Below are positions 8,896 to 17,950 of a stretch of DNA of 29,423 nucleotides, piece by piece; the stretch's first letter is position 1, and every line of letters starts with the position of its first letter. Under the pieces are notes generated by a model, which did not search any database, had not been told where the DNA came from, and saw only the letters and a program-made list of their open reading frames with translations. A program made the position numbers and the translations under genes. Source of the DNA: Chara braunii (Eukaryota > Streptophyta > Charophyceae > Charales > Characeae). The stretch covers positions 391,370-420,792 of the forward strand of contig BFEA01000180.1 in assembly GCA_003427395.1 (NCBI GenBank), written 5' to 3'.

Positions 8896-11598
8896 TCAGG
8901 ATGGCCTACCACTCTCAGGCCTGGAGTGGTAGGTACTGACTAAGATATTTAATGATTGTTGAAAGCTCCCGAGTGGATTGTGTGTTGCCACTTGTCGAAA
9001 GATTGATGTGAGGCAAAGTGATGGCCAACTCGGAGTGACTCAGTTGAGTATTCCACAAGGTTATACTGGATAACTGAATCTCCCTTCTCAAGAGTAAACA
9101 CTGATGCAAAGGGCTGTTTATCATAGGAGGAAGGTCACAATTGGTGTGATAAGAATCCGACCCCCACGAGATGACCCGAACGGGCTTCCGGGACTCAACT
9201 GGTAACCGTCTATCGTCGAGATCCGTGGCTGGTTTGCGAGAAGCGAGAATGACTGAGTACTGATGAACTCTGACTAAAAGGTCTTCAAATAACTTGAGCG
9301 TCGGAGCGCTGATGGGGCCCCTATTGGATGCTGAAGTTCTCTTTTGAAACCTCCGCGTAACTCAAAGGCCTGGCTGGACATAGGAGCAGGCATTTAACGT
9401 TAAACTGGCTTCTGAGGTGAAGGGAAGAGCGACTGAGACAATTGACGTTGTTCAGGGCTCTCTGATAGCTCTCTCGGGCATCATCGAATCGTCAAATCGC
9501 TGAGCATTTATTACTTTGTTAAGGTATTGAGTGCCATTCGCTTATCCCAGAGCATTGAGGGTTTGTTTGCCTGGTAGCACCTAACAGCACGGTTCACTCA
9601 ATGGTACAATGCCAAGTGAGGAGATGACAGAGAATCAAGCGTTGCTTCACTGATCAGCAAATCTTTGGGTAGCAAGGTCCAAGTACGTCTGCACTCTTTC
9701 AAGATCTAACCTGGGTTGTTCAACCGTCTCCAGGGATAAGCAGGTCTATCAAATAATTAAAGTTTATCAGACAATAACAGGGTCTCGTTAATTACTGACT
9801 TTCTGGAACCTGGGCGCAATCTGGATGCAATAAGGAATACGTACTGATGGTTTCACTGATCCGTCTTCTAGTGGTAGACTGTGCGCCATGTTATGATCTA
9901 TCTCCTGTCAATTTCCAGAATCTATCTTTGGCCTCCCTGACAGTTCTCGGCCAAAGTAACCACGCTGGTTGACTTCTCTGTGATGATACTGATATACTGT
10001 ACTTAACTAACAATCTGTTTTCTGATAACACAAAGTGTTTCCCTTTCCGTCCAATCTTCTGAGGGCGCGATGTATTATATTTTCTCAATTGTACTTCGGC
10101 TTTTGCTTTCTTGGCCCTCGAGAAGTAGTGGTCAAGCACGATCAATCCCTCAGCACAATGCATATGCAGTGCGAAGCATGGTTATCAGTGACGACCGGAG
10201 CCTTTTAAATCCGCTTCAGGGATGACATAAAGCCACTCTTATCACGCTTCCTGTCGCATTAAGCGTGACTGAGTTTAGTCTTTCACGCTAGGCAAGGAAG
10301 CGGTACACGGACCATGAATTAGCGCAAGAAATCATGTAATGGGAAGGAGTAGGGATAAAGCACATGTTGGAGAACAGAGAAGTCAGACCACAAAACAACA
10401 GCACTCAGGAAAGTCTATCTTCTATTATCGTACTTCTGTGACGCGTCAAGCCTCATTAACTTTGCTCTTGACTACCTTCTCTTTTGCAACGCGTCCCAGA
10501 ATTACCTGAGATGAATCACCATCAAGTAGATGTTTGGCTAGCAAGTAGGCGATCCTTCCTAAAACAGACCGCCTTCGACTCATTGACCGTGACAATAGAG
10601 GGATATCCAAAAAGAAGCAGTCCGGCAAGGATCCCAAGCGAGCAATTGACGAGTAAGAGGGAAAAGAAAAAAAAACATAGAACAAGATTAATAATGGGAT
10701 TCCCTTATCTGGCTAGCTCGAATGTGAATGGTCCAGCATTACTGACACGGCCCCAGGCTTAAATTCAAATCCTTCAAGAGACAGTTTCCCCGCTTTACTT
10801 CCTCTTTCACCAGGAAGTCAAACTACTCCTCCGAGAACGATCCCTGGCCAGGACCCCGGACCTGAGCCTGTCTCACTATCTTCTTGCCTGATTACCCATC
10901 AGCCCCTGATTCCAGTAGTTCGCGGACTTGAGCAAGGGGGACTAATTATTTGCTCTCGTTAACTTTGTCTCACTCCATGGTCGTAAACATTTCGAATTCG
11001 ATGCAACAACGATCAGGCCTGGTTCAGAGTACTCTGCTAAGGCACACCATCCAACAGTTTTAGTTTGTCGCTCACACACAGTTTCAGCCCTGCTGCTGAG
11101 CGTAACGACCGAGTTCCATCACAAAAGCTTACAGATGTAGCTGAGTTACTTCGGAAGGCGAGCAGCCTCCATCTTGTCATGAGAACAAGAGTCTCCTCTG
11201 TCTCTATACAGTAAAGAGGCTTGATGCCCGTCACACGTCACGACACTTGTATCACTTTCAGACTAACGATTACCGATGAGAGAAAGAGTTAGCTTCCTCC
11301 CGCCCCTCTTCTAGAAACTGGCTCTCTTCAAGATCCTTCTCACGAAACATGCTCATCACTCATTCCCCCGTACATTCGTCAGCACTTTGCTTTATCAAAT
11401 TTTGACATCAACCAAGAACTTACTATTACGAGGTCAGATCACGTGTGCAACGATGAAAGTCAGACAGACCACACATACGACACGGCCCAGAAATTGTTGA
11501 GGTTAACAGTTAGACGCGTGGAGACTCAATTGGAGAGAGACGACCCCACTAGGTCCCCCCCTTTTATATGTTTCGCTACCCTCGTTCTCATCGAATCT
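8896..11598. other. Long stretch without supported gene
   Basis: Several short frames exist, for example 90 codons on the minus strand at 9891-10163 (contains AKAEVQLRKYN and KIGRKGKHFVLSEN), but none shows a motif or a second copy in the window. Part may be the outer LTR of the left-hand element. I see no tRNA-like or obvious repeat structure. Confidence 0.4.
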
Positions 11599-11808
11599 CC
11601 CCTACCTTCGCACCAATCACACAAAGACAGTGCAGCGCGCATTGCAGAGCCTCTTCCTCCCCCGTTTGTCTCGAGAAGGTTGCGGTCACGACCCCAAGGC
11701 GAGCCCCTACCTTCGCACCAATCACACAAAGACAATGCAGCGCGCATTGCAGAGCCTCTTCCCCCCTCGTTTGTCTCGAGAAGGTTGCGGTCACGACCCC
11801 AAGGCGAG
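11599..11808. repeat. 105-bp tandem duplication
   Basis: Units 11599-11703 and 11704-11808 are nearly identical (a few substitutions, e.g. gacagtgc/gacaatgc and ctcccccg/ccccctcg). The mismatches show that this is a real, somewhat aged duplication rather than an assembly overlap. Open frames across it on both strands are a consequence of the repeat. Confidence 0.9.
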
Positions 11809-12817
11809 CCCTCTCCCTCAATTACATGACGAGTTGTCCGCCTACTACCAGCCTCTCTTGACGAGCACGCTCATTAGACACGTGTCACTCTTCGTTCTTT
11901 GCACGCAGTCCCCTAGCGCCAGCCCTCGATCACTGCTACACCTTCTGTCGTTCGAGGCTGACACCGGTGAATACACATCGCCCCCAGTTAACAAGAACTA
12001 GCTCCTCCTCCTAGCGCACGCGCCAAAACGGGCACGTTATCACATTGATCACGTACTAGTCGTCCAGTGCACGAACGATGACCCCCACTTCTCTCTCTCA
12101 TGTCCCGCAGGTGTCTCACATATCACCCAAACTGACTTGCTCCGCGCACGTACTTCATCCGAGTTCCATCTTGCTCGTCCGACCTTGGCAGGAGCACGTC
12201 ACGCGCAGTTATTTCATGTCCTGACCTTGATCCTGTCACGGCGTGTCAACGCGGTCAACATCAATCGTAATCAACGAGCACATCCCTTGTCCACCTCTCT
12301 CTGGCCCATCGCGCGCTGAAAATCCAGTTGACGTCAACATCCCAAGCACACATACTGCACTTGCCTCACACACGGTCTAGTCCCTCGTCGCGAGCTGGCT
12401 TTGAGTCCACCCCCCACAGGCCGCGCTTGAGCTCCCGTGATGTCAACTGAGTGGCTAACTAGAGCCAAACGGCCAGTCCTTCTACCATTCAGGACCAAAT
12501 ATCAAGTCATCAGAGGCTACTTGCAGTGATGGAGGGCTGACAGAGCAGGGCACGTCGGCATAGTCACTTGTTATTAGAACTCGCGAAGTCCGCTTCACAG
12601 TAGGGTGCACTCCTAGCCCAAGCTGGCTCGGGCCCCTGTCAAGACTAGAGTGGGGAAGTCGTCAATCAACTAGCGGAAGCTCTCCTTTCCTCAGGTAAAC
12701 CACTGAGAACCCTGATTAACAAAAGGCACCAGCAAGAGGAAACAAAGAAATCAAGGGCCTTCTCCTTCCGCATCTGACTCACACACTTGGCATGTCCCTC
12801 ATCTCCCTCACTCTCTC
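11809..12817. other. C-rich non-coding stretch with TTGACGTCAAC motif
   Basis: No supported gene. The palindromic core TTGACGTCAA occurs near 12328 and again in both copies of the duplication at 12910 and 13113. TGACGTCA is the classical bZIP binding core, so these may be LTR promoter elements (inference). Confidence 0.35.
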
Positions 12818-13145
12818 GTGGCTGCTCGCCCTATATCTCCCTCTCAACTGATGTCCCTTCACACGGACGGGCGGTCTTCCCTGGTTTCAACACGTCACGC
12901 ACGCAGCCAAGTTGACGTCAACACCTTAGCACACCCGCGCACTCGCCCCGTCTCTTATACACATCTAGATGTGTATAAGAGACAGGGCGCGTTCTTCATC
13001 TCCCCTCACTCTCGCGTGACCGCTCGCCCTATATCCCCCTCTCAACTGATGTCCCTCTTCGTAGACGGGGGGGGGGTTCGCTAGTTTCAACACGTCACGC
13101 ACGCAGCCAAGTTGACGTCAACACCTTAGCACACCCGCGCACTCG
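12818..13145. repeat. Two diverged copies of one segment joined by an adapter
   Basis: The parts left (about 12818-12948) and right (about 13010-13147) of the adapter share the order CGCCCTATAT, CTCAACTGATGTCCCT, TTTCAACACGTCACGCACGC, ttgacgtcaacacc and CACCCGCGCACTCGCC, with internal differences. They are either two genomic copies of a repeat or two alleles joined by the chimeric read pair. Confidence 0.7.
12950..12985. other. Nextera mate-pair junction adapter (contaminant)
   Basis: A 34-bp perfect palindrome (12950-12983) plus AG equals two transposase mosaic ends fused head to head: ...TATACACATCT|AGATGTGTATA... This is the known circularisation junction of Nextera mate-pair libraries. 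Translated in the plus strand it yields the well-known artefact peptide SYTHLDVYKRQ found in many database proteins. The sequence is not genomic. Confidence 0.97.
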
Positions 13146-13870
13146 CCTCTCCCTCCCGAGATTGTTGACTTCCCCGATGCTGTTTTTCTCGCCCGCGCAC
13201 GTTCTCTTTTCTCGTGTCCCTCTCACTTGCCTCCCGTGCCTCTATTGCCTCGCGGCCTCCAGGTCCTCTCTGTCGCAAATTGGCCTCGTCCCCGGGAGCT
13301 GGCCTCTGGGCCGTCCTCAACTGGTCGCGCCTGAGGATGGTTCCTGCGAACCTGGTCTGGCCTATTCCAGGATTGAAGGTCAGTTTCCCGGTCACTAGCC
13401 TCGCTCTCCGCCTCTGAATCGCAATCCAAGTGTCGCTGCTCATGCACCACAGTATCCGTCGAGGTCCCCGCTTCAGGTAAGAAATTGTCACTTTTAGCTC
13501 ATCCGTGACCCCATCTCTTCTGCACCTCCTTTCAACACGGTCTTCGGCCTCCGTGACCGCTAACTACAAGCCCTGGTCCGCCCTCATCACTTCTTCCTTT
13601 CCCCCTTCGACGTTAATTTTTAACCTTGCCTCTTGGTCACAGCGGCTGTAGTCCAGAATTGCTGTCGCGGTAGGCCCTTCCTCCGTCGTTCGCTCCCACC
13701 TCCAGATAAACTGGAGGTACCTAGGCCTGTAGCCGTACAGCCCGCTGCTCCGCACCATGGCTACGATCTCTCTATCAGCTAGGACCACAACACTCGGGGC
13801 TCGCACACTCAGTCTCCACTTTCTCTCTCGCGAACACCGCTCCTCACTCGTAACTCCGTCCGCTAACCGC
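13126..13870 (-). pseudogene. Hypothetical reading frame with one TAG
   Basis: Minus-strand frame open from about 13870 to 13126, interrupted only by TAG at 13564-13566. The first part contains PSVVVLADREIVAMVRSSG, GYRPRYLQFIWRWE and ARLKINVEGGK; the second contains LKVTISYLKRGPRR and a long Arg/Glu-rich tail. I do not recognise it. The pattern Y..Y...E...LDYS..D...LKI.V faintly recalls the family core at 4343-8895, too weakly to claim. The Arg-rich tail may simply reflect C/T-rich plus-strand DNA. Confidence 0.3.
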
Positions 13871-14441
13871 TAACACGATGAAAGCTTCTGAATACCTCGC
13901 CCAAAAACGTAGTCGAGGTCTCATTTGCCTTGTCCTTTATAAGCTTGCTTCTTATCCAGACCAGACCCCAGCGTTATAAATGAGGAATTCAAATAATTAA
14001 TAAAATAGTTAAATCAACTACTTTATAAAGGAAATTAGGAGAACCGAAGCTCAACGGCCACGAACCAGACACATCGGGTCATCGTCAGTCACTAACTCTG
14101 GTGGTATGACTACAGGTCCAAGGCGATGGTCCCATAACGGGATTCCAACCGGTCGCCCTTCTTTCCTTAAAATGCGCCTCCAGAATTACCCCTAATGGGT
14201 ACCCACGTCCGATGGGGCTTATGACCCTTCACCGGGGTGTGATAAGCCTCCTACCAATGTGGCTGCGGGTTGCCCCTTCTTTTGGGGCCCCTTCGCGCGG
14301 CACCCTGCTGAACAATTCAGCCGTGGGACAAAAAAAAACGAAAAGTCGGGCCAGCCTAGGCCGTCCAGCGGTGACTACAGTTCAAGTTTGAACCGCCGGC
14401 CTTGTGAAATGACTAGCTGGAAAAGCCCGTAAAAAAAACTT
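13871..14441. other. Gene-free stretch with A-runs
   Basis: AT-rich start, then GC-rich sequence with a run of nine A near 14330. No frame with supporting features. Its continuation beyond the microsatellite may be part of the LINE-like segment. Confidence 0.35.
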
Positions 14442-14467
14442 TATAATAATAATAATAATAATAATAA
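14442..14467. repeat. TAA trinucleotide microsatellite
   Basis: About eight and a half perfect TAA units. Such A/T-rich microsatellites often form at the 3' tail of LINE or SINE copies, which fits the poly-A runs just upstream. Confidence 0.85.
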
Positions 14468-15120
14468 AGTCAGAGAAAGTAGGGAAATCGTAACACTGCG
14501 ATGGGCTGAAGCCACTGGATTCTCCCCGAACTAAAGCGTGGGTTCAGATTTGACGGTTTATTTTTCTTTCCTCCTCTTCCTTTTATTCCCCTTTTTTTAC
14601 TTCGCCTAGTCCCTCCGCTTTGTCAGCGGTAGCAATCCGCATTTGACCCATAACCCGACTAGGAAACATTCGACGGGCAATTGAAAACACCGTGCCGCTT
14701 CTTCTGAGTCTGCGTCCCTGGGCGAGCCCGGAGGCTACCACGACCACAGGCCAGTAGTGCCCTGCTGTACAGCAGGGTGCCGAGCCTGCGTGGACCAATG
14801 GAAAGTCCAGTGGTTCACCCTTTTGCTGAGGGCAGGCGCCAACTGGGCCGGTCCATAGCAGGGTATAGTCTGGCATACTAAGCAGACCTTGGAGGTTCAG
14901 GAACTACTTGATGAACCGCGGGTGTCAAGGCGAGAAGCTGGTAGTGAGCAGAAGTCAGGTACAGGAGGGCCAGGGCACCACGCCCTCCGACACCGGTATC
15001 TCCTCCCTTTCGGAGGGAAACATCATTGCAATGTCTGATATTGCCCGTACAGGCCCTAGACCCAGACTGGTTGGATTGATATCTGCCTAGACCTAACCTA
15101 CAACTACCGGGCCTCTAAAA
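14468..15120 (+). mobile_element. Possible 5' region of a non-LTR retrotransposon
   Basis: GC-rich segment with a small plus-strand frame of 60 codons (14908-15090; contains DTGISSLSEGN and SDIARTGPRPRL) ending shortly before a second ATG at 15121. The combination of a GC-rich leader, small upstream frame, and Pro/Ser-rich start of a second frame resembles LINE 5' ends as I remember them. No endonuclease or reverse transcriptase follows, so this is a guess. An 18-bp perfect palindrome (14760-14777) lies inside. Confidence 0.25.
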
Positions 15121-15264
15121 ATGCCTCTTTTGTCTTCTTCTGCTCGGCCTCCGGTACCTGCACATCTACCCCTTTCAGGTGCGGTACCGGCCTACCCGCT
15201 ACTTGAGTGTTTTTCCCCGCTGCAACCCGTTTGTGTCACAGCCACAGGTAAGTACCGGCCCTGA
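15121..15264 (+). pseudogene. Truncated Pro/Ser-rich frame
   Basis: 47-codon frame starting MPLLSSSARPPVPAHLPLSG. It ends in a segment where CAG|GTAAGT resembles a 5' splice site, then meets unrelated minisatellite sequence. If the LINE idea is right this is the start of ORF1, cut off after about 130 bp. Confidence 0.25.
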
Positions 15265-15292
15265 GGGCCCAACGAATGAGCAAGTGCCGTGA

Positions 15293-15423
15293 CGGGCCAC
15301 ACACATACTGATGCCAACCAGCACTTAGACAGGCATGGTCACACAAACACGCAAGCCAACCAACACTCAGACAGGCATGGTCACACACACACTCAAGCCA
15401 TCCAACACTCAGACAGACATGCA
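15293..15423. repeat. 42-bp minisatellite, about 3 copies
   Basis: Anchor CCAACC/CCATCC recurs at 15314, 15356 and 15398, followed by a(g/a)cac(t)tcagacaggcatg and a CA-rich stretch. The period is exactly 42 bp (14 codons), which keeps frames open on both strands and produces the spurious His- and Cys-rich ORFs seen here. Confidence 0.9.
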
Positions 15424-15515
15424 GTCCAGCAAGCGTGCACACACAGACTTAGTAGCAAGCGGGAAACTCAGCAGGGCATTCAGTCTATGGGCAAAACTCA
15501 GAAATCAGTTGTGTT

Positions 15516-16640
15516 TCAGTCCATGTATGGACGGGTCATCACAGTTCTGTGCACAGATGGGGAGGCACGACAATCAAATATGACCGAGACATAGCTTCCT
15601 ACTTCAAAAGTCATCCAAAACCTCCCACGTTGACCTTGGTGGAGAGGGAGAAGTTTGCATGACACCCCCTCTTCTTCCCGAAATTCAGACATCTTGACCT
15701 TAACATAGCTTCCTACTTCCAAAGTCGTTGGTCTGCGCCTTCTTGTTAGCATGATGGTATCATGGCATGCTGCCATTTGGTCACTGAGCAAGTGATCATA
15801 CTTGGTGTTAGCATGATGGATCATGGCATGCTGTCATTTGGTCATTGAGCAAGTGATCATACTTGGTGTTGTAGCCAGGCCTACCTGGTGTCAGACCAGG
15901 GGGCTGTTAAGGGAACAAGTAGGAGAAAGGGTTGCAGATCTTCCATCCGAAATGCAGCATGTTTGGCGTCATATCGGTGGAAGAGTGGATGGAGTTGTTG
16001 TACAGTTCCTTCACTGCGTACAACTCTTCATCCCACGTTTCCTGGTTGGGAATAATTAAGACTCTGAGAAGCTGTATCAAAGTCTGGTTGATCTTCTTAG
16101 CCAAACCGTTCGCTTTGAGTTGTCGACGAAATGTCATCTTTAGTTTGATACCATGAAGTTGGGAAGTGAAGACCTTCCAATCAACACTTATGAAGGGGGG
16201 CTCGCGACCACTCACAAAGGGTTCTCGAGGTCCTGTAGCAAACTGTACTTCTGGTGGAATTCATGGATCACAAGGTCAGTTGGGGCGTGAGGTGGCAATG
16301 GAATCAGATTCAGAAATTTGGAGAAGCGGTCAACAATCACTATCACCTGGGAATATTCAATCTTACTCAGCTTACCCATATCTGTGAAATCAATAGAGAC
16401 GGATTCTTCATGACCGTCGGGAATGGGAAGAGGTTTTGGCAGCCCCATGGGCTTTTGGCTCAATGATTTGATTTGTTGGCACACTTGAAACTCAACCACA
16501 AACATGTAAGCAAATTCTTTCGTACCAGGCCAATCAAACTGTTGAAGCAGATTTCCCTACGTTTTTGCAAAACGGAAGTGTCCACTCCGGCTAGGAGTCC
16601 TCTTCCCTCAGATGTGTGATGTATGTTGGGATGTCGTGTC
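15516..16640 (-). pseudogene. Ty3/gypsy integrase remnant
   Basis: Minus-strand pieces in order: a zinc-finger-like start with GHFRFAK, stop TAG near 16556, then VCQQIKS; catalytic core with VSIDFTDM (first Asp), VIVDRFSK, then after a frameshift SVDWKVFTSQ (second Asp) and NGLAKKINQTLIQLLR. The expected Glu of the D,D-E triad is Lys (AAG for GAG). Further on come WDEELYAVKELYNNSIHSST and a C-terminal domain with EVGSYVKV. The H2C2 finger lacks its first Cys. Integrase would insert element cDNA into the genome; this one is inactive. It belongs to a copy different from the RT at 343-1452, because the order along the strand is wrong for one element. Confidence 0.85.
15745..15867. repeat. 61/62-bp tandem duplication in integrase tail
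   Basis: 15745-15806 and 15807-15867 both begin gttagcatgatgg and end gcaagtgatcatacttggt, with a one-base length difference and two or three substitutions. Since one copy has lost a base, the integrase reading frame is disrupted here. A second internal duplication (ATAGCTTCCTACTTC at 15591 and 15705, 114 bp apart) repeats EVGSYV in frame. Confidence 0.9.
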
Positions 16641-16836
16641 AGTCCCAGTCAGGTCAGGACTTATCTCAAAAGTCTTCCGCCGCGCTTTTATGTGCCATTT
16701 GGTATGCATCAGGGTGTACATGCCCGTTAATGTTTCACTAACATTGCATTGTCCATTCAATCCTTTTCATCACATTGCGGATCCTTGGCTGAACCTACAT
16801 TGTCCATCTTGGCATGTATCAATTGGTATTCGAGCC
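16624..16836 (+). mobile_element. Possible LTR fragment with degenerate tRNA-Met PBS
   Basis: Starts TGTTGGGATG (16624), a common plant LTR start, and ends near ATCA (16821). It is followed by TGGTATTCGAGCC at 16824, which matches the initiator-Met primer site TGGTATCAGAGCC except for two bases. Orientation is plus, the same as the gag at 17951, but a microsatellite and AT-rich tract lie between. The size of about 200 bp is short for an LTR. Speculative. Confidence 0.35.
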
Positions 16837-16886
16837 CTGCACGTGAATCAGGACAACCTGATCTAACACGTGTGCGGGGACTAATG

Positions 16887-16905
16887 ATGGATTGATGGAT
16901 GGATG

Positions 16906-16937
<32 letters not shown>

Positions 16938-16943
16938 AATCAT

Positions 16944-16974
<31 letters not shown>

Positions 16975-17065
16975 CTGATTGATTGATTGGTTAATCATCG
17001 ATTGATTGATTGATTGATATCAATTGATTGATTAGTCTTTGATTGATTGATTGATTGATTGATTA
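16887..17065. repeat. GATT/GGAT tetranucleotide microsatellite
   Basis: Mostly (GATT)n, opening with GGAT units and broken by repeated inserts ggttaatcatc, which occur twice about 60 bp apart. The compound structure suggests expansion of a larger unit as well as the tetramer. Confidence 0.95.
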
Positions 17066-17660
17066 GAAAGTCCCCAAAATTGCGAATTTTGACCTAACTG
17101 CCGAAAAAAAAAAAAAAAAATTTGGATTTCGTTTTCCCGCTATTTCTGTTTGTGGAAAATCGCCATAGTGCAACACCTGAAATTTTTGTTTTTTCGTTTC
17201 TTTTGAAAATTTGAAATTTCGTTGTTGGAAATTCCAAATATATATATATATATTTTATGAAATTTTTAATTTCCTTTTGCAATTTTCTGTTTTTTTCAAA
17301 ATTTTGAGATTTTTTTTGGAATTTTTTTAATTCGTTATTTTCGAGATTTGAAAATTGTATGGGAAATCCCTCTTGCAATTGCTTTTTTTTAACTGCGCAT
17401 ACTCTCATCTGAGTAATTCCGAATATTTTTAATTTTCGGAATTCTTTTGAACTTGCGAAAAAAAAATTCTTCGCAGTTCCATCATTTTTTTTATTATTCA
17501 TTATTATGTGTTAATCATTTGCAGTCTGAAAATTCGATTTTTTTTAATTATTGGTAAATTCGAATTTGAGGGTGATTGGGAGACCTACTGAACTGTCAAA
17601 CTCGGGATTGTTATTATTACCCTTTATTTCTTGAATTTTTTTGCAAAAGTTCAAACTTTT
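17066..17660. other. AT-rich low-complexity tract
   Basis: Runs of A and T, many GAAATTT/AAATTTC words and a short (AT)8 near 17240. The 135-codon minus-strand frame here is Lys/Phe/Asn-rich and has no motif; I regard it as compositional. No gene. Confidence 0.7.
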
Positions 17661-17793
17661 CATTTTTTGATTAGTGGCTCCTTATCTGGGCGATTGATCC
17701 CACCCACCCTTGCCCACCTATGTTGTTGCCCCCTCTGGTCTTCCCTTCTCTATCTGTCTTCGGGTACCCCCTGCGGTGACATTGGTAAGTTGT

Positions 17794-17903
17794 CACGTCA
17801 GCCAGCCACGTCAGTAGAACACGTTAGCGGAACACGTCAGCCGATAGTTGTGCCACGTCAGCAGCCGAGCAGTGCCATGTCAGCAGCAGGGAGTGCCATG
17901 TCA
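17794..17903 (+). promoter_or_regulatory. Array of seven CAYGTYA motifs before gag
   Basis: CACGTCA at 17794, 17807, 17833 and 17854, CACGTTA at 17820, CATGTCA at 17876 and 17897. Spacing is 13, 13, 13, then 21, 22, 21 bp. CACGTCA is a G-box/C-box type bZIP site, so this could be an enhancer of the element. A GTGACA/TGTCAC hairpin stands at its left edge. The last motif is about 50 bp before the gag ATG, so the array is within the leader or promoter. Confidence 0.55.
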
Positions 17904-17950
17904 GCAGTTCTCCGACCTAGTCCATGCTCACGTGCTCTCAAACAACCGCC

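Noticed and set aside
9891-10163. 90-codon minus-strand frame as a gene
   Set aside because: Normal-looking composition but no motif, no second copy in the window and no supporting context.
11443-12001. Overlapping frames on both strands with repeated peptides
   Set aside because: They mirror the 105-bp tandem duplication, whose length is a multiple of three; no motif.
12818-13084. 88-codon plus-strand frame with normal-looking termini
   Set aside because: It reads through the Nextera junction adapter; the middle is the artefact peptide, so the protein does not exist.
15236-15594. His-rich and Cys-rich frames resembling metal-binding repeats
   Set aside because: Produced by the 42-bp minisatellite in different frames and strands.
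17094-17501. 135-codon minus-strand frame
   Set aside because: Lys/Phe/Asn-rich translation of poly-A/T tracts; purely compositional.
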